Source: Christensenella sp. UBA4636 (GTDB lineage Bacteria; Bacillota; Clostridia; Christensenellales; Borkfalkiaceae). Taken from it: a stretch of 45,164 nucleotides of DNA. Where the stretch lies: the NCBI GenBank assembly GCA_002405915.1, contig DHMS01000033.1, positions 1 through 45,164 of the forward strand, read 5' to 3'. The notes beneath the pieces are model-generated. The model was not told the DNA's origin and made no database searches. It saw nothing but the letters and a program-made list of their open reading frames with translations. Below, piece after piece: positions 1 to 7,085 of the stretch (positions are counted from its first letter, which is position 1; every line of letters starts with the position of its first letter). The position numbers were made by a program, and so were the translations under genes.

Positions 1-79
1 CTTGACATTTTACCGGATTGCTTAGTTATAATTTTCTCTCGCGCAAAATGCGTATGAAATCGGATTTTAAATATTTTTT

Positions 80-172
80 CGTCCGCAATTTTCAACTTTC
101 AATTTTCAACTTTCAACTTGCGCACATTGTGCGCATACCTTTCAACTTTCAACTTTCACCTTTCAACTTTTC
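80..172. repeat. Dispersed TTTCAAC composite repeat, copy A
   Basis: The core CGTCCGCAA is followed by tandem 6-8 nt units (TTTCAAC, TTTCAAT). A perfect palindrome comes next, TGCGCAC at 119-125 and GTGCGCA at 129-135 around loop ATT. More TTTCAAC units follow. The distal end runs into galK, whose stop codon (149-151) and last codons lie in the array. The same core and tail hairpin recur at 11722-11871 and 38295-38462. Confidence 0.85.
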
Positions 173-1279
173 CACTGTTATTCCGTCTGAAATTTCCGCT
201 ACGTAAAAGCTCGGAACGTAGCCCGTTTGCTTTTCGTATCTTTCCCCGACGAATTTTTCAAACTCCGTTACGCGGTCGCTTTTAACAAGCGATACGGTAC
301 AGCCGCCGAAGCCACCTCCCGTCATTCTCGTGCCTACGCACCCATCGAAAGCTTTCGCCGCATAAAACATAGAATCAAGTTCCTTTCCCGTGACTTCGTA
401 CAAATCTTTAAGCGACGTGTGCGACTCAACCATAAGCTCGCCGAGCCTTGCTATATCGTTATTTTTAAGGGCGCATACGGCTTTATTCACCCTCTCGCAC
501 TCGTATACAACGTGTTTTGCGCGTTTATATAAAACGTCCGTTAAAACGCCTTTCACGGCTTCGAATTCTTCAATGGTCAAATCGGCAAGGCAAACTATAT
601 TCAAACGCGTTTTTATAAGCCTCAAAGCCTCTTCCGTCTCCGCGCGGCGTTCGTTATACTTGCTTTCGATAAGCGCGTGCGGCTTGTTGGTGTTTGCGAT
701 AACGAGCGAAACGCCGTCAAGTTCGAGCGGAACGTATTCATGCGAAACTTTTTTACAGTCGAGCAGTATCGCGCAGTCCTTTTTGCCGAACGCCGAGGCG
801 TACTGGTCCATAATTCCGCAGTTCATCCCGACGTATTCCCTTTCGGCTCTCCAAGCTTCGAGCGCGATTTTCTTTTTATCAATCGGCAATTCCGCAAGCG
901 TATATAAAGCGGCAAGAGTCGAAACCTCTATCGCCGCCGAAGAAGAAAGCCCGCTTCCGAACGGCACGCCGCAATCAAAAAGCATATCCGCGCCGACGAG
1001 TTTTTCTCCGTCCTCTTTCATTACGTAAGCGCACGCGGCAATATAATCGGCGTATTTGACGTTTTTGTATTCGCCGAGTCTATTTATATCGAGCGTGATT
1101 TCGTCGGGAATATCCGTCCAAGCAAGGTTAATTTTGTCCGTTCCGTTTTTACAGCAGTAAATCTTATTAGTAAGCGACAACGCCGCGGGAAAAACCTTAC
1201 CCCCGCAATAATCGATATGTTCGCCTATTATGTTTATTCGCCCCGCCGCGGTGACGAGATACTCATATTCATTTATCAT
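149..1279 (-). CDS. galK: Galactokinase
   Basis: This enzyme phosphorylates galactose to galactose-1-phosphate with ATP in the Leloir pathway, in the cytoplasm. The 376-residue protein has the usual family length. Visible GHMP-kinase motifs are the galactokinase signature GRINIIGEHIDY (residues 13-24), the glycine/serine ATP loop GSGLSSSAA (108-116), a catalytic-Asp segment CGIMDQY (154-160), and the C-terminal GTRMTGGGFGGC. The last residues (KLKGES) and the stop are encoded by the TTTCAAC repeat, so the C-terminus has probably been reshaped by it. The start ATG follows the end of another repeat copy with only GAG as a weak ribosome-binding site. No galT or galE lies alongside; a degenerate GalT-like gene is 16 kb away. 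Confidence 0.95.
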   Translation of the reverse strand: MINEYEYLVTAAGRINIIGEHIDYCGGKVFPAALSLTNKIYCCKNGTDKINLAWTDIPDEITLDINRLGEYKNVKYADYIAACAYVMKEDGEKLVGADMLFDCGVPFGSGLSSSAAIEVSTLAALYTLAELPIDKKKIALEAWRAEREYVGMNCGIMDQYASAFGKKDCAILLDCKKVSHEYVPLELDGVSLVIANTNKPHALIESKYNERRAETEEALRLIKTRLNIVCLADLTIEEFEAVKGVLTDVLYKRAKHVVYECERVNKAVCALKNNDIARLGELMVESHTSLKDLYEVTGKELDSMFYAAKAFDGCVGTRMTGGGFGGCTVSLVKSDRVTEFEKFVGERYEKQTGYVPSFYVAEISDGITVEKLKGES

Positions 1280-1283
1280 AATA

Positions 1284-1480
1284 ACTCATATGCGCATTTC
1301 ATGCGCTCGATATTTGCTTCTTCGAAGCAATCGATATAGCCGCAAAGCGGCTCGATATTTGTCCGTAAACGGACAATCGATATTCGTGCATTCGCACGAG
1401 CGAAAGCGGATTTAAAATATTATATAAATATCGACCGCAATTTTCAACTTTCACCTTTCAATTCTCAACTTGCTATAATA
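1284..1480. repeat. Dispersed composite repeat, copy B, with five-hairpin array
   Basis: Five short palindromes stand in a row: stems 1292-1306, 1314-1330, 1338-1352, 1359-1376 and 1384-1399, each 6-7 bp with a 3-4 nt loop. They are separated by TCGATAT at 1307-1313, 1331-1337, 1352-1358 and 1377-1383. The array is followed by the AT-rich core (AAAATATTATATAA), then CGACCGCAA and TTTCAAC-type units to about 1470. It fills most of the 307-nt gap upstream of galK, together with a terminator. Confidence 0.85.
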
Positions 1481-1504
1481 TTACTACAAAACGCAAAAAA
1501 AATC

Positions 1505-1538
1505 AACGGGATAGCCGCAAAAATACGCAAATCCCGTT
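1505..1538. terminator. Bidirectional intrinsic terminator downstream of the DMT transporter
   Basis: AACGGGAT and ATCCCGTT form an 8-bp stem. T runs follow on both strands, so it can end minus-strand transcription from the transporter before galK. Confidence 0.65.
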
Positions 1539-1586
1539 TTTTTATCTTTTTCGCCTTTACAAAGCCTACAAATGTAGACCGCAAAG

Positions 1587-2528
1587 TTACTTTTCTTTTT
1601 TGTTATTCTTGACTTTTTCGATAATTTCGTCAACGTCGACTTGCGCTATTATAACCGCGACGAGCATAAGCGCGCAACCGAGATAGCGGAGCGGTTCGTA
1701 AGCAAAACTTTGCCCTCTTATCGCGTAAACGACCGTTTCGGCAACGAGCGCGAACACCGATTCCAAACATAAAAGTATGCTTACGCAAGTCGGGTTAGTG
1801 CCTTTTTGCGCTTCAATCTGCAAAGTGTAGCCCGCCGCGCTCGACAACGCGCCGACGTAAAGTATCTGCAAACCGTATTTTAAAAGCACGGCAAAATCTA
1901 TCTTTTCGAATATAAGCGCGCATATAAGGCTTAAAACGCCGCCGACCAAAAACTGCACGCACGACAAAATAAACCCGTCGCTTTCTTGCGTGAATTTGTC
2001 CACGACGAGTATATGAACGGCGAACGTCGCCGCGCAAATTATCATAAGCACCGTTCCCGTGTCCGTTTTAAAGTCTGTAACGCCGCACACAAAATACAGC
2101 GCGGGTATCGCTATCGCAAGCGAAATCCAAACGCCAAGCGACGTTTTTTTTCCTATAAACAGCCCGAAAATCGGCACGAAAATCATATACGTTGCCGTAA
2201 TGAACGCCGACATTGCCGGGCGCACGCCGAGCTTCATGCCCCACTGTTGCAAATTAACGGCAACCGCAAGCGCAACGCCGCAAAAGCATCCGCCGATAGC
2301 CGCGCGCTTAATATCGGGCTTATTGTACTCCGAGCCGAGTTTCTTCTTTTTTACGCCCTCTTTTGCAAAAATTATTCCGAGCAGAACGAGCGCGGCTATT
2401 ATCATTCGAGAGCCGTTAAACGTAAACGGACCTATTTCTTCCGCCACATCGCCTTGAACGACAAACGCCGTACCCCATATAAAAGCCGCCAAAAGCGGCA
2501 AAAGTATTTGTCTTATATTCTTTGCCAT
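1587..2528 (-). CDS. DMT superfamily transporter (EamA domains)
   Basis: This 313-residue integral membrane protein has about ten hydrophobic segments arranged as two EamA-like halves. The N-terminal GTAFVVQG and the mid-protein AFITATYMIFVPIFG are typical of drug/metabolite exporters. The substrate cannot be read from sequence. I chose the ATG at 2526-2528 over an in-frame GTG six bases upstream because AGGTGG sits just before it. It is codirectional with the AcnX/OYE operon, but a GC-rich hairpin with a T run lies between them, so cotranscription is uncertain. An exporter or importer for a pathway intermediate is possible. Confidence 0.85.
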   Translation of the reverse strand: MAKNIRQILLPLLAAFIWGTAFVVQGDVAEEIGPFTFNGSRMIIAALVLLGIIFAKEGVKKKKLGSEYNKPDIKRAAIGGCFCGVALAVAVNLQQWGMKLGVRPAMSAFITATYMIFVPIFGLFIGKKTSLGVWISLAIAIPALYFVCGVTDFKTDTGTVLMIICAATFAVHILVVDKFTQESDGFILSCVQFLVGGVLSLICALIFEKIDFAVLLKYGLQILYVGALSSAAGYTLQIEAQKGTNPTCVSILLCLESVFALVAETVVYAIRGQSFAYEPLRYLGCALMLVAVIIAQVDVDEIIEKVKNNKKEK

Positions 2529-2536
2529 ACCCACCT

Positions 2537-2570
2537 AAAAACGCGCCCCCTCCCGCTAAGGGAGGGGCGT
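2537..2570 (-). terminator. GC-rich intrinsic terminator after the AcnX small subunit gene
   Basis: On the minus strand GCCCCTCCC, a short TTAGC loop and GGGAGGGGGC form a very stable stem, followed by TTTTT. It would separate the AcnX operon from the transporter, whose ribosome-binding site lies directly behind it. Confidence 0.7.
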
Positions 2571-2585
2571 ACAAATAAATTTAGT

Positions 2586-3023
2586 TTAATCTTTTAAAAT
2601 AACGGTGCCGTCCTCTCTTATTTCGGCAGTCATTCCGTCTTTTGCGTATTCGAGGAATTCGTCGCCGAGGTTGTCGACGGTCACTATTTCGTGTTCAGTC
2701 CATACGGAAGCAAGTATCGCGCCCGCCGCCGCAAGGGAATCTATCGGCTTTGAAAATAGCAGTGCGCTGGGGTTGCAACCGATAACGGACGAGTTATAAA
2801 GCACCATTCCGCCCGTAGTCGAGCCTATCGTCTGCGGCAAGCATAACGCGACGCCCACCGTCGATTTTCCGTAAATATCCTTGTTGTTTTGGTCGGTACA
2901 AATATTCTTGCCCTCTTTGCAATTTTTGTAAGAAGCAAGCGTATTGAACCCCTCGTGCGTGACGAGCGTTTTAAGCGTAACGTTGCCTTTAACCACGCTT
3001 CTGCCCTTAAAAATCTTTTCCAT
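2586..3023 (-). CDS. Aconitase X small (swivel) subunit, DUF126
   Basis: This 145-residue protein matches the aconitase X swivel subunit: KGRSVVKGNVTL near the start, IYGKSTVGVALCLP, the serine loop IGSTTGG, then a NPSALLFSKPID segment. Characterised AcnX enzymes dehydrate hydroxy acids, namely mevalonate-5-phosphate in archaea and cis-3-hydroxy-L-proline in bacteria. Most homologues read approximately GSSSGSG in the loop; here the last serine is replaced by glycine, so substrate or mechanism may differ. The ATG overlaps the large-subunit stop by one base (TAATG) and has a strong GGGAGGT ribosome-binding site, indicating translational coupling. Confidence 0.85.
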   Translation of the reverse strand: MEKIFKGRSVVKGNVTLKTLVTHEGFNTLASYKNCKEGKNICTDQNNKDIYGKSTVGVALCLPQTIGSTTGGMVLYNSSVIGCNPSALLFSKPIDSLAAAGAILASVWTEHEIVTVDNLGDEFLEYAKDGMTAEIREDGTVILKD

Positions 3024-4294
3024 TATCTTTTACCTCCCGAAATTATTTCAAGAATTTGAGAGTCGGGATAATATCTCGCGCTCGTGTAAGTCCTTAATTT
3101 GTTGGAGTTTGTGACAACCGGCATCTTCGCACAAAGCGGATTGTTCATGTACATTAAGGGGCAGATATACGAAACTACAACGCCCATCTTTTTGAGTTTT
3201 GCGTAGTTTTCCGTCTTTTCGAACTCCTTTATAACCGCGGGCGCGGAAGTGAACACCGTTTTTATAGCGACTTTCTTTCTACCCTTTTCTTTAAGAACCT
3301 TTTCGAGCTTTTCCGTCCAGTCGTTGAGTTGCGAAAGCGTCATATGCGGGCAACCCATAAAGCAAAGTTTGGGTTTAGCCGAAACGTCCTCCCAGATAAC
3401 GGGGTAAGAATTTTTAACTCTTTCAAGCTCCGCGTCGTCCACAACGTAAACTTTCGCATTCTCTTTTATAAGCGATTTACCTTGCTTTTTAGCTTCCGGC
3501 GTTAAATTTTCAACGTGATAAAGTCCTACCGAACCGTTTGAAGCGGTTGCCGCGCCGAAGTCTTTAAGGTACGCGCACGTGTCTTTCGTAAGCTCCGTAC
3601 CGAGGTACTTGTCAAGCCCGATAATGTACGGCACGTCCTCCAAAACCTTCATACCTATCGCGGAACCGAGAAGTTGCGCTTCAGGTTTTTTAGTCGTCTT
3701 TATTTCTACAATCCAGTCGGCTTTTCTGCCCTCGTCGGTTAAAAGTCCGAAGTACGGAACGTAACCGACGATAGAACCGAACATTTCTATAATGCCGGAG
3801 TTACGGTTGCAACGCGCGCCCAAAACCGAGTTTGCGTAGTTAACCGCCGAGGATTCCGCCCAGGAAAGTATATCGCCCTCTTTCGGCTTGTTGCCCACTT
3901 CGTCGAAGTAGCACGCGCAAGTGAACGCGTCGTCGCTCAAAAGACCTATCTTTTTGAGTTGTTCTTCGTATCTTTTCTGCGGACCGTACATTACCTTGAA
4001 AACGATATCCTGAATAAAGTTTTTCGGCACGTTTTTGTCTAAGGGGCGCGGGTCCGCGGAAAATTTCTGTTTGGACACAACGCCGTCGGCAATGAGCTTA
4101 TCCATCAAATCGAAAACGCCTTTTACGACTATTACGCCGAAGCTCGTTACGATATGCCCGTAAGTCGAAGTAACGGGAACCATTTTAGTAGCTCCGAAGG
4201 TTTCGCCGTACATAACGAGCGTTTTCATTATTTTCGCCATCGTTTCGCCCTGCTCTCCGTCGAGCAAAGCCTGTTGTTCTTTATTAAGTTCCAT
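3023..4294 (-). CDS. Aconitase X catalytic (large) subunit, DUF521
   Basis: This 423-residue protein is the large subunit of an iron-sulfur dehydratase of the aconitase X family. Recognisable family blocks are STYGHIVTSFGVIV, ESSAVNYANSVLGAR followed by CNRNSG, CFMGCPH, and a C-terminal region with VVSYICPLMY and PVVTNSNKL. The cysteines in the GAR-C, GCPH and YICP blocks are candidate cluster or active-site residues. The residue after GAR is usually Thr in homologues I know, and Cys here marks a divergent subgroup. I chose the ATG at 4294, preceded by GGGGTG, over a GTG three codons upstream. It lies just after the OYE gene and overlaps the small subunit. The substrate is unknown. Confidence 0.85.
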   Translation of the reverse strand: MELNKEQQALLDGEQGETMAKIMKTLVMYGETFGATKMVPVTSTYGHIVTSFGVIVVKGVFDLMDKLIADGVVSKQKFSADPRPLDKNVPKNFIQDIVFKVMYGPQKRYEEQLKKIGLLSDDAFTCACYFDEVGNKPKEGDILSWAESSAVNYANSVLGARCNRNSGIIEMFGSIVGYVPYFGLLTDEGRKADWIVEIKTTKKPEAQLLGSAIGMKVLEDVPYIIGLDKYLGTELTKDTCAYLKDFGAATASNGSVGLYHVENLTPEAKKQGKSLIKENAKVYVVDDAELERVKNSYPVIWEDVSAKPKLCFMGCPHMTLSQLNDWTEKLEKVLKEKGRKKVAIKTVFTSAPAVIKEFEKTENYAKLKKMGVVVSYICPLMYMNNPLCAKMPVVTNSNKLRTYTSARYYPDSQILEIISGGKR

Positions 4295-4307
4295 AATTTT
4301 CACCCCA

Positions 4308-6362
4308 TTAAATTTTCATTGCCACGTCCCACGCGCGCCAAATGACCGTGCGCAGGTTGCCAACGCCGTTGCAGTCGCCCACGAGCTTTGCTTTTTTGCC
4401 CTCGCAAGTAACGGGCGCGGGAATATAGCCCGCGGAAGAAATAACGCTGTCTGCTTTTATCTCGCTTATGTTGCCCTCTTTATCCTTGATTTTCACGCCG
4501 TCGTCGGTAATTTCCGCAACGGAACTTTCAAGGTGAACTTCGACTTTGTTGAGTTCGAAGAAGTCGCGTAAGTATGAAGTGTTCGCAAGGCAAACGCCTT
4601 TAACCGCAACTAGGTCGTTTTTCATTTCCACGATAACGGGCTTTTTGCCTTTTAGGTAGAGGTCGAGCGCGATTTCGCAACCGGAAAGCCCGCCGCCGAT
4701 AATAACGACTTTGTCGCCGACTTCTTTTTGACCTAAAAGATATTCGCACGCTTCAACCGTCTTTTCAAACCCGGGTATGCGCAATTTTCTCGGCATTGCG
4801 CCCGTCGCTACGATTATTTCGTCCTCTTTTAAGCCTTTAAAGTCCGTAACCGGTGTGTCGAGCTTAACTTCAATATTAAGGTCGCGCATTTCTTTTTCGT
4901 ACCACTTTATGAGTTCTCTGTCCTTTTCTTTGAAAGACGGTGCCGCCGCGGCAATAAACACGCCGCCGAGCCTATCCGATTTTTCGTAAATAGTCGGCTT
5001 GTGTCCGCGGAGAGCTAATACGCGCGCGACTTCCATTCCGCCTATACCGCCGCCGATAACCGCAACGGTTTTTGACTTTTGAGTCTTTTCAATCTTGTAT
5101 TTTTTGCTCTGCATCGTTTCCGGGTTGAGCGCGCAACGCGCCATTCCCGCATTGTCGGAAAGGCTCTGGTCGTTCGCCACGCCCTTGTAATGGCACATGT
5201 TAAAGCACGCGTTGTGGCAGCAGATACACGGACGGATAGAACTTTCCTTTTCGTCCATAAGCTTAGTAACCCATTCGGGGTCGCAAAGGAATTGTCTTGC
5301 CACGCCGAGCCCGTCGATTTTGCCCTCTTTTATGGCTTCCGCGCCGACCGCGGGGTCCATTCTGCCCGCGCAAACCACGGGGATAGAAACAAATTTTTTG
5401 ATATGTTCAACATCCGCAAGGTTGCAGTTTTGCGGCATGTAAGGACCGGGGTGCGCCCAGTACCACGCGTCGTAAGTGCCGTTGTCGCAGTTGAGCATAT
5501 CGTAGCCAGCTTCTTCGAGGTATTTAGCGGCTTTTTCGCTCTCTTCCATATCTCTGCCCGCTTCCACGTACTCTTCGCCCGGAAGCGCGCCTTTGCCGAA
5601 GCCTTTGGTCTTAGAAAGCACGGAATACCTAAGCGATACGGGATAATCCTTGCCGCACGCTTCCTTTATGGCTTTTACGATTTCCACGGGGAAACGATAT
5701 CTGTTTTCGAAACTTCCGCCGTATTCGTCTGTACGGAAGTTAGTGTATTTCATAGTGAACTGGTCGAGCAAATACCCCTCGTGTACCGCGTGAATTTCCA
5801 CGCCGTCAACGCCCGCTTCTTTGCAAAGTTTGGCTGTTTTAGCAAAGGCTTCAACCATTTCATGTATTTCCTTAATAGTGAAAGGTCTGCTCATGCAAGT
5901 GTCGTCCCAACGGTTAGGGGTCGCGCTCGCGCTTGCCGTAAGATAGTCTACGTTTAATATCGGTTTTAAAATGGTACCGAGCGCCTTGTTTTTAATCGCT
6001 TTAACCATAAGGTCGTTTATAGCGAGCGACCTACCGAAACCCGCGGTAAGCTGAACGAACATTTTTGCGCCCGTTTTGTGCAGCTCGTCCATAAAAACTT
6101 TGAGTTTTTTGAACTTGCCCTCGCCTTTATAAAGCCACTTGCCGAAAAGTATATCCCTAATCGGAGCTATACCCGGCAAAATAAGCCCTACGTTGTTTTT
6201 TGCTCTTTCCAAAAGGAAATTCGCCGCTTCCTCGTCGAAATGGTTAGGTTCCATCCAACCGAAAATCGACGTTCCGCCCATCGAAGTCATAACTATTCTG
6301 TTCTTGATTTCGACGTTGCCTATCTTCCAAGGCGTAAACAACGCCTCGTAACGACTATCCAT
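4308..6362 (-). CDS. Old Yellow Enzyme-family NADH:flavin oxidoreductase (2,4-dienoyl-CoA reductase / BaiCD type)
   Basis: This 684-residue flavo-iron-sulfur enzyme belongs to a class that reduces activated C=C bonds with NAD(P)H. Residues 1 to about 375 form the FMN-binding TIM barrel, with the signature HEGYLLDQF (195-203) and DEYGGSFENR. Cysteines 379, 382, 386 and 410 fit the [4Fe-4S] site. The C-terminal half has two Rossmann motifs, VIGGGIGG (435-442) for FAD and VIIGGGLSGCE for NAD(P)H. It is the first gene of the operon with the AcnX subunits, 13 bases ahead of the large subunit. A joint dehydratase-plus-ene-reductase pathway is an inference from that context. Confidence 0.9.
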   Translation of the reverse strand: MDSRYEALFTPWKIGNVEIKNRIVMTSMGGTSIFGWMEPNHFDEEAANFLLERAKNNVGLILPGIAPIRDILFGKWLYKGEGKFKKLKVFMDELHKTGAKMFVQLTAGFGRSLAINDLMVKAIKNKALGTILKPILNVDYLTASASATPNRWDDTCMSRPFTIKEIHEMVEAFAKTAKLCKEAGVDGVEIHAVHEGYLLDQFTMKYTNFRTDEYGGSFENRYRFPVEIVKAIKEACGKDYPVSLRYSVLSKTKGFGKGALPGEEYVEAGRDMEESEKAAKYLEEAGYDMLNCDNGTYDAWYWAHPGPYMPQNCNLADVEHIKKFVSIPVVCAGRMDPAVGAEAIKEGKIDGLGVARQFLCDPEWVTKLMDEKESSIRPCICCHNACFNMCHYKGVANDQSLSDNAGMARCALNPETMQSKKYKIEKTQKSKTVAVIGGGIGGMEVARVLALRGHKPTIYEKSDRLGGVFIAAAAPSFKEKDRELIKWYEKEMRDLNIEVKLDTPVTDFKGLKEDEIIVATGAMPRKLRIPGFEKTVEACEYLLGQKEVGDKVVIIGGGLSGCEIALDLYLKGKKPVIVEMKNDLVAVKGVCLANTSYLRDFFELNKVEVHLESSVAEITDDGVKIKDKEGNISEIKADSVISSAGYIPAPVTCEGKKAKLVGDCNGVGNLRTVIWRAWDVAMKI

Positions 6363-6382
6363 AATATTCTCACACCGTCCCT

Positions 6383-6427
6383 ATATATTCAAAGTATTTT
6401 TCACTTTTAAAATACTTCAAATATATT
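6383..6427. promoter_or_regulatory. Imperfect palindrome over the OYE/AcnX transcription start (candidate operator)
   Basis: TATTCAAAGTATTTT (6386-6400) is inverted as AAAATACTTCAAATA (6409-6423), matching at 13 of 15 positions around an 8-nt spacer. It overlaps the -10 box and the predicted start of the OYE gene, where a repressor would bind. It could also be a leader hairpin. Confidence 0.55.
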
Positions 6428-6451
6428 ATACTACCGCTTTGCGTGCTTGTC
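6423..6451 (-). promoter_or_regulatory. Consensus sigma-A promoter for the OYE/AcnX operon
   Basis: The minus strand has a perfect -35 TTGACA (6446-6451), a 17-bp spacer and a perfect -10 TATAAT (6423-6428). Initiation would fall near 6416, giving a leader of about 50 nt before the OYE ATG. Confidence 0.85.
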
Positions 6452-6518
6452 AATAGCGACTTTGTGAAAATCCACTGAAATTTTTCTAATTCGGCACAAA
6501 GAACAACCGCAACTCAAA

Positions 6519-6542
6519 GAAAAATGCCCGCAAAACACGGGC
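6519..6542 (-). terminator. Possible intrinsic terminator
   Basis: GCCCG and CGGGC form a short stem around a 7-nt loop, followed on the minus strand by ATTTTT. It could stop read-through from the tRNA-Ala side before the OYE promoter. Confidence 0.4.
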
Positions 6543-6549
6543 GTAAAAT

Positions 6550-6640
6550 AAATTCGAAAGCGAATTTGAAATGTTTGCCATATTGCAAGCGATGTTGCGG
6601 CGTTGCCGCCGTGATGTTTTGCTTAAAGCAAAGCGATGTT
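6550..6640. repeat. Hairpin array with GNGATGTT linkers
   Basis: Four short palindromes (6550-6567, 6575-6588, 6597-6609, 6618-6632) have unrelated stem sequences. They are separated or followed by a constant linker: GAAATGTT at 6568-6575, GCGATGTT at 6589-6596, GTGATGTT at 6611-6618 and GCGATGTT at 6633-6640. Its organisation is like the TCGATAT array near 1.3 kb but the linker differs. Related pieces occur at 20535-20640. Confidence 0.75.
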
Positions 6641-6739
6641 TTTAATATCGGTTTTATCCTCGATTGCTTTTAATAATAGCAACGTACTCTTCGAAAAGCT
6701 TTTCGGGATAAACGCACGCCGCCGTAAAATTTGATAAGC

Positions 6740-6780
6740 AAAAAGCCCGAAACAATCGTGAAAATTAGTTTCAGGCTTTT
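6740..6780 (-). terminator. Intrinsic terminator of tRNA-Ala
   Basis: On the minus strand AAAAGCCTGAAAC and GTTTCGGGCTTTTT form a 13-bp stem with one G-U pair, starting four bases after the encoded CCA and ending in a T run. Confidence 0.85.
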
Positions 6781-6783
6781 AAA

Positions 6784-6859
<76 letters not shown>

Positions 6860-6913
6860 AAGATAATAACAATAGCTTGCCTCGCCGCAACGTTAGCTAC
6901 GAGAACGATAACT

Positions 6914-6942
6914 ATTGTATTAAAATTTGCTTGTTTTGTCAA
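6914..6942 (-). promoter_or_regulatory. Promoter of tRNA-Ala
   Basis: The minus strand shows -35 TTGACA (6937-6942), 17 bp, and -10 TACAAT (6914-6919), about 55 bases ahead of the tRNA. Confidence 0.85.
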
Positions 6943-7085
6943 TGAATTTTCGCTTGTAAAAGCAAATTCAGGCAACAAAAACAAGACTTTTTACGCTCGC
7001 TACCCGTTGCGAACGATAAAAGCCGAAGCTACGGGAACGCCGAAAGCGTTTTTCGTATCCGCCGTTCCCGTTCGACTTATGAGTT

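Noticed and set aside
1..45. Promoter-like TTGACA (2-7) and TATAAT (27-32) on the plus strand
   Set aside because: The spacer is 19 bp and no gene follows in that direction before the minus-strand galK; it may be chance or belong to something outside the window.
1291..1400. CRISPR array
   Set aside because: The constant parts are only 7 nt, the variable parts are perfect palindromes rather than unrelated spacers, and no cas gene is present.
5079..5957. Long plus-strand open frame (292 codons) opposite the OYE gene
   Set aside because: It is antisense to a gene with clear family motifs, has a low-complexity translation rich in F, H, R and V, and lacks a ribosome-binding site.
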